From: Pseudomonadota bacterium
GTDB taxonomy: Bacteria > Pseudomonadota > Alphaproteobacteria > Ferrovibrionales > Ferrovibrionaceae
Assembly: GCA_023434425.1 (NCBI GenBank)
Contig: JAEYSS010000263.1
Coordinates: forward strand, 1 to 7,860
Direction of reading: 5' to 3'
DNA length: 7,860 nt
Below, piece by piece: positions 6,613-7,860 of the stretch (position 1 is its first letter; the number at the start of each line of letters is the position of its first letter). The notes beneath the pieces were generated by a model that saw nothing but the letters and a program-made list of their open reading frames with translations, was not told where the DNA came from and did no database searches. Position numbers and translations under genes: made by a program.

Positions 6613-6640
6613 AAAAGGCCGGCTGGGAAGCCGGCCTTTT
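6613..6640. terminator. Bidirectional terminator between the amidotransferase and clpP-like genes
   Basis: AAAAGGCCGGCT (6613-6624) and AGCCGGCCTTTT (6629-6640) form a perfect 12-bp stem with a GGGA tetraloop. It is 3 nt after the amidotransferase stop and 19 nt after the minus-strand clpP-like stop. On the minus strand the stem is followed by TTTTTATTTA, so termination should work in both directions. Confidence 0.88.
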
Positions 6641-6659
6641 CAATTCCGTATAGCGCCGC

Positions 6660-7283
6660 TTACTCGATCTCGCGGGCGTTCTGCACGATCTTGCCGACCA
6701 GGCCGTATTCCACCGCCTGTTCCGCGCTCATCCAGTAGTCGCGATCCGTATCCTTCTCGATCCGTTCGATCGGCTGCCCGGTCTCGCGGGCGAAGATTTC
6801 GTTCAGCCGCTTGCGCATGCGGATGATTTCCTTGGCCTGGATGGCGACATCCGAGGCCGTGCCGCCGGCGCCGCCGGACGGTTGATGCAGCAGGAAGCGG
6901 GTATTGGGCAACGAGAAGCGGTTTTCCGGCTTGGCCGCGGCATAGATCAGCGCGCCGGCCGAGGCGACCCAGCCGGTGCCGACCACGCGCACATCCGGCT
7001 TCACGAACTTGATCATGTCGTAGATCGTGTCGCCCGATTCGACGTGGCCGCCCTGGCTGTTGATGTAGATGGTGATCGGGTCTTCGCTGGCCGACTGCAG
7101 CGCCAGCAGGCGGGCCGAAACTTCCTTGGCCAGCTTCTGGTCGATGCCGCCGAAAATCAGGATGGTGCGCGCCTTGAACAGGCGCTCCTCAATGGCCGGG
7201 GTCTTGTCCCGCACCTTCTCCTTTTCGGTCTCGCCGTTCTTCTCCGGCTCGTCCTCGTCCAGGCGGGTGATACGGTTCAGCAT
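6660..7283 (-). CDS. clpP: ClpP-family proteolytic subunit, variant active-site motif
   Basis: A 207-residue ClpP/crotonase-fold serine peptidase, the proteolytic partner of Clp AAA+ unfoldases in the cytoplasm. The triad is intact: Ser108, His133 (LLHQPSGG) and Asp182 (DTDRDYW), with 25- and 49-residue spacings as in E. coli ClpP. Other marks are INSQGGHVESGDTIYDMI at 74-91 and the C-terminal MSAEQAVEYGLVGKIV at 185-200. It departs from canonical ClpP at the nucleophile, with GWVASAGAL (104-112) in place of the usual GQAASMGA. It also has a strongly charged N-terminus at about 7-35 instead of a normal propeptide or axial loop. Similar variants occur in alphaproteobacteria, often as a second ClpP (from memory). 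The start is ATG 7283 with AGGAG 10 nt upstream; an in-frame TTG at 7289 (209 residues) with 4-nt spacing is possible. No clpX, clpA or tig is adjacent, unlike the usual clpP locus. Confidence 0.92.
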   Translation of the reverse strand: MLNRITRLDEDEPEKNGETEKEKVRDKTPAIEERLFKARTILIFGGIDQKLAKEVSARLLALQSASEDPITIYINSQGGHVESGDTIYDMIKFVKPDVRVVGTGWVASAGALIYAAAKPENRFSLPNTRFLLHQPSGGAGGTASDVAIQAKEIIRMRKRLNEIFARETGQPIERIEKDTDRDYWMSAEQAVEYGLVGKIVQNAREIE

Positions 7284-7293
7284 GCGCAAAAAG

Positions 7294-7298
7294 CTCCT
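7294..7298 (-). promoter_or_regulatory. Ribosome binding site of the clpP-like gene
   Basis: It reads AGGAG on the minus strand. It is 10 nt before ATG 7283-7281 and 4 nt before the in-frame TTG 7289-7287. The two spacings flank the optimum, so the start is ambiguous by two codons; ATG is preferred on codon grounds. Confidence 0.6.
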
Positions 7299-7315
7299 GC
7301 AAAAGTGCTGTCAAA

Positions 7316-7345
7316 AGTATCCCATGGGCGGCGCGGCAGCCGCAA
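7316..7345 (-). promoter_or_regulatory. Candidate promoter of the clpP-like gene
   Basis: On the minus strand: TTGCGG (7345-7340), an 18-nt spacer, then GATACT (7321-7316, four matches to TATAAT). It would start transcription about 25 nt before the ATG. A consensus TTGACA also occurs just downstream on this strand, but its -10 would fall within the start region, so it is unlikely to be the -35. Low confidence. Confidence 0.2.
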
Positions 7346-7380
7346 GGCTCAGGCCCGGCCACAGCTGGCTGCGCCTAGGC

Positions 7381-7395
7381 AAAAGCCGGGCTTTT
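7381..7395. repeat. Short inverted repeat in the clpP/bdhA divergent spacer
   Basis: AAAAGC (7381-7386) and GCTTTT (7390-7395) surround CGG. The stem is only 6 bp with a 3-nt loop. It lies between two divergent genes, so a terminator role is unlikely; it might be an operator half-site pair or chance. No convincing promoter for the downstream dehydrogenase was found in this spacer. Confidence 0.25.
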
Positions 7396-7444
7396 CCGCT
7401 AGGCTCCGGGCCATTCTCTCCAGGCAGATAAGAAAGGTCGCGCC

Positions 7445-7860
7445 ATGCTGAAAGGCAAGTCCGCCGTCGTCACCGGATCCACCAGCGGGATCGGTCTGGG
7501 TATCGCCCGGGCGCTCGCCGGGGAAGGCGTCAACCTGATGCTGAACGGCTTCGGCGACGCGGCCGAGATCGAGAAAATGCGGGCTGGCCTGGCGGCCGAA
7601 TTCGGCGTCAAGGTGGCCTATGACGGCGCCGATATGAGCAAGGGCGAGGCGATTGCCGCCTTCATCAAAAAGGCCGAACAGGAACTCGGCGGCATCGACA
7701 TCCTGGTCAACAATGCCGGTATCCAGTTCGTCTCAGCCGTGGATGAATTCCCCGAGGCGAAGTGGGAGGCGATCCAGAACATCAATCTCAGTTCCAGCTT
7801 CCACTGCATCAAGGCGGCGCTGCCCGGCATGAAGAAGCGGGGCTGGGGCCGCATCGTCAA
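7445..7860 (+). CDS. bdhA: D-3-hydroxybutyrate dehydrogenase, N-terminal part (runs off the window)
   Basis: The first 138 full codons of a short-chain dehydrogenase/reductase, open to the window edge; the family is about 260 residues. It oxidises D-3-hydroxybutyrate to acetoacetate with NAD+, in PHB and ketone-body use. The Rossmann glycine motif TGSTSGIGLGIA is at 10-21. The LNGFGDAAEIE segment at 33-43 is characteristic of bacterial 3-hydroxybutyrate dehydrogenases. Further marks are ILVNNAGIQFV at 86-96, the SDR tetrad Asn at 114 (NINLSSSFH), and LPGMKKRGWGRIV at 126-138. The catalytic Ser and the YxxxK lie beyond the edge. ATG 7445 has AGAAAGG (7431-7437) 7 nt upstream. It is divergent from the clpP-like gene. 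The 3-HB dehydrogenase call is strong by sequence style; another SDR specificity is less likely. Confidence 0.92.
   Translation, partial: MLKGKSAVVTGSTSGIGLGIARALAGEGVNLMLNGFGDAAEIEKMRAGLAAEFGVKVAYDGADMSKGEAIAAFIKKAEQELGGIDILVNNAGIQFVSAVDEFPEAKWEAIQNINLSSSFHCIKAALPGMKKRGWGRIV

Noticed and set aside
6882..7451. A 189-codon plus-strand frame opposite the clpP-like gene
   Set aside because: It is antisense to a conserved peptidase with an intact triad and runs into the bdhA start region. It has no identifiable features.

Overview
The window is high-GC, roughly 60-65% by eye, densely coded and housekeeping in character. The protein set suggests a free-living alphaproteobacterium of Rhodospirillales type: a pyruvate phosphate dikinase, an Mrp protein with a His-rich linker, hflK-hflC followed by a Do-family protease, a ClpP with the GWVASAG active-site variant, and a D-3-hydroxybutyrate dehydrogenase. 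The taxonomic placement is inference from sequence style; no rRNA or other marker is present.

Layout, left to right. (1) Positions 1-518 (+) hold the C-terminal fifth of pyruvate phosphate dikinase. (2) A perfect 12-bp hairpin at 541-570 serves as a shared terminator. (3) mrp/apbC, an Fe-S cluster carrier ATPase, runs on the minus strand (590-1762). (4) A 283-nt divergent intergenic region (1763-2045) precedes (5) a tight plus-strand cluster hflK (2046-3218), hflC (3234-4124) and a periplasmic Do/HtrA serine protease (4165-5664), with 15- and 40-nt gaps and a strong Shine-Dalgarno before each gene. (6) A 65-nt intergenic repeat able to fold into a near-perfect three-way junction (5671-5735) is followed by a terminator (5749-5773). 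(7) A class II glutamine amidotransferase of the YafJ/EgtC type lies at 5839-6609 (+). (8) Another convergent bidirectional terminator (6613-6640) separates it from (9) a variant ClpP peptidase on the minus strand (6660-7283). (10) A divergent 161-nt spacer leads to (11) the 5' part of 3-hydroxybutyrate dehydrogenase (7445 to the window edge).

Functionally the centre is an envelope protein-quality-control operon: HflK and HflC form the SPFH/prohibitin-type membrane assembly that regulates FtsH, and the third gene supplies a periplasmic protease/chaperone. The ClpP-like subunit is a separate cytoplasmic proteolysis gene. The flanking enzymes (PPDK, 3-HB dehydrogenase) belong to central carbon and polyhydroxyalkanoate/ketone-body metabolism.

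I found no mobile element, CRISPR array, RNA gene, toxin-antitoxin pair or defence-like gene, and nothing that amounts to an undescribed system. The items most worth a second look are the three-way-junction repeat, the variant ClpP with its charged N-terminal extension, and the His cluster in Mrp.
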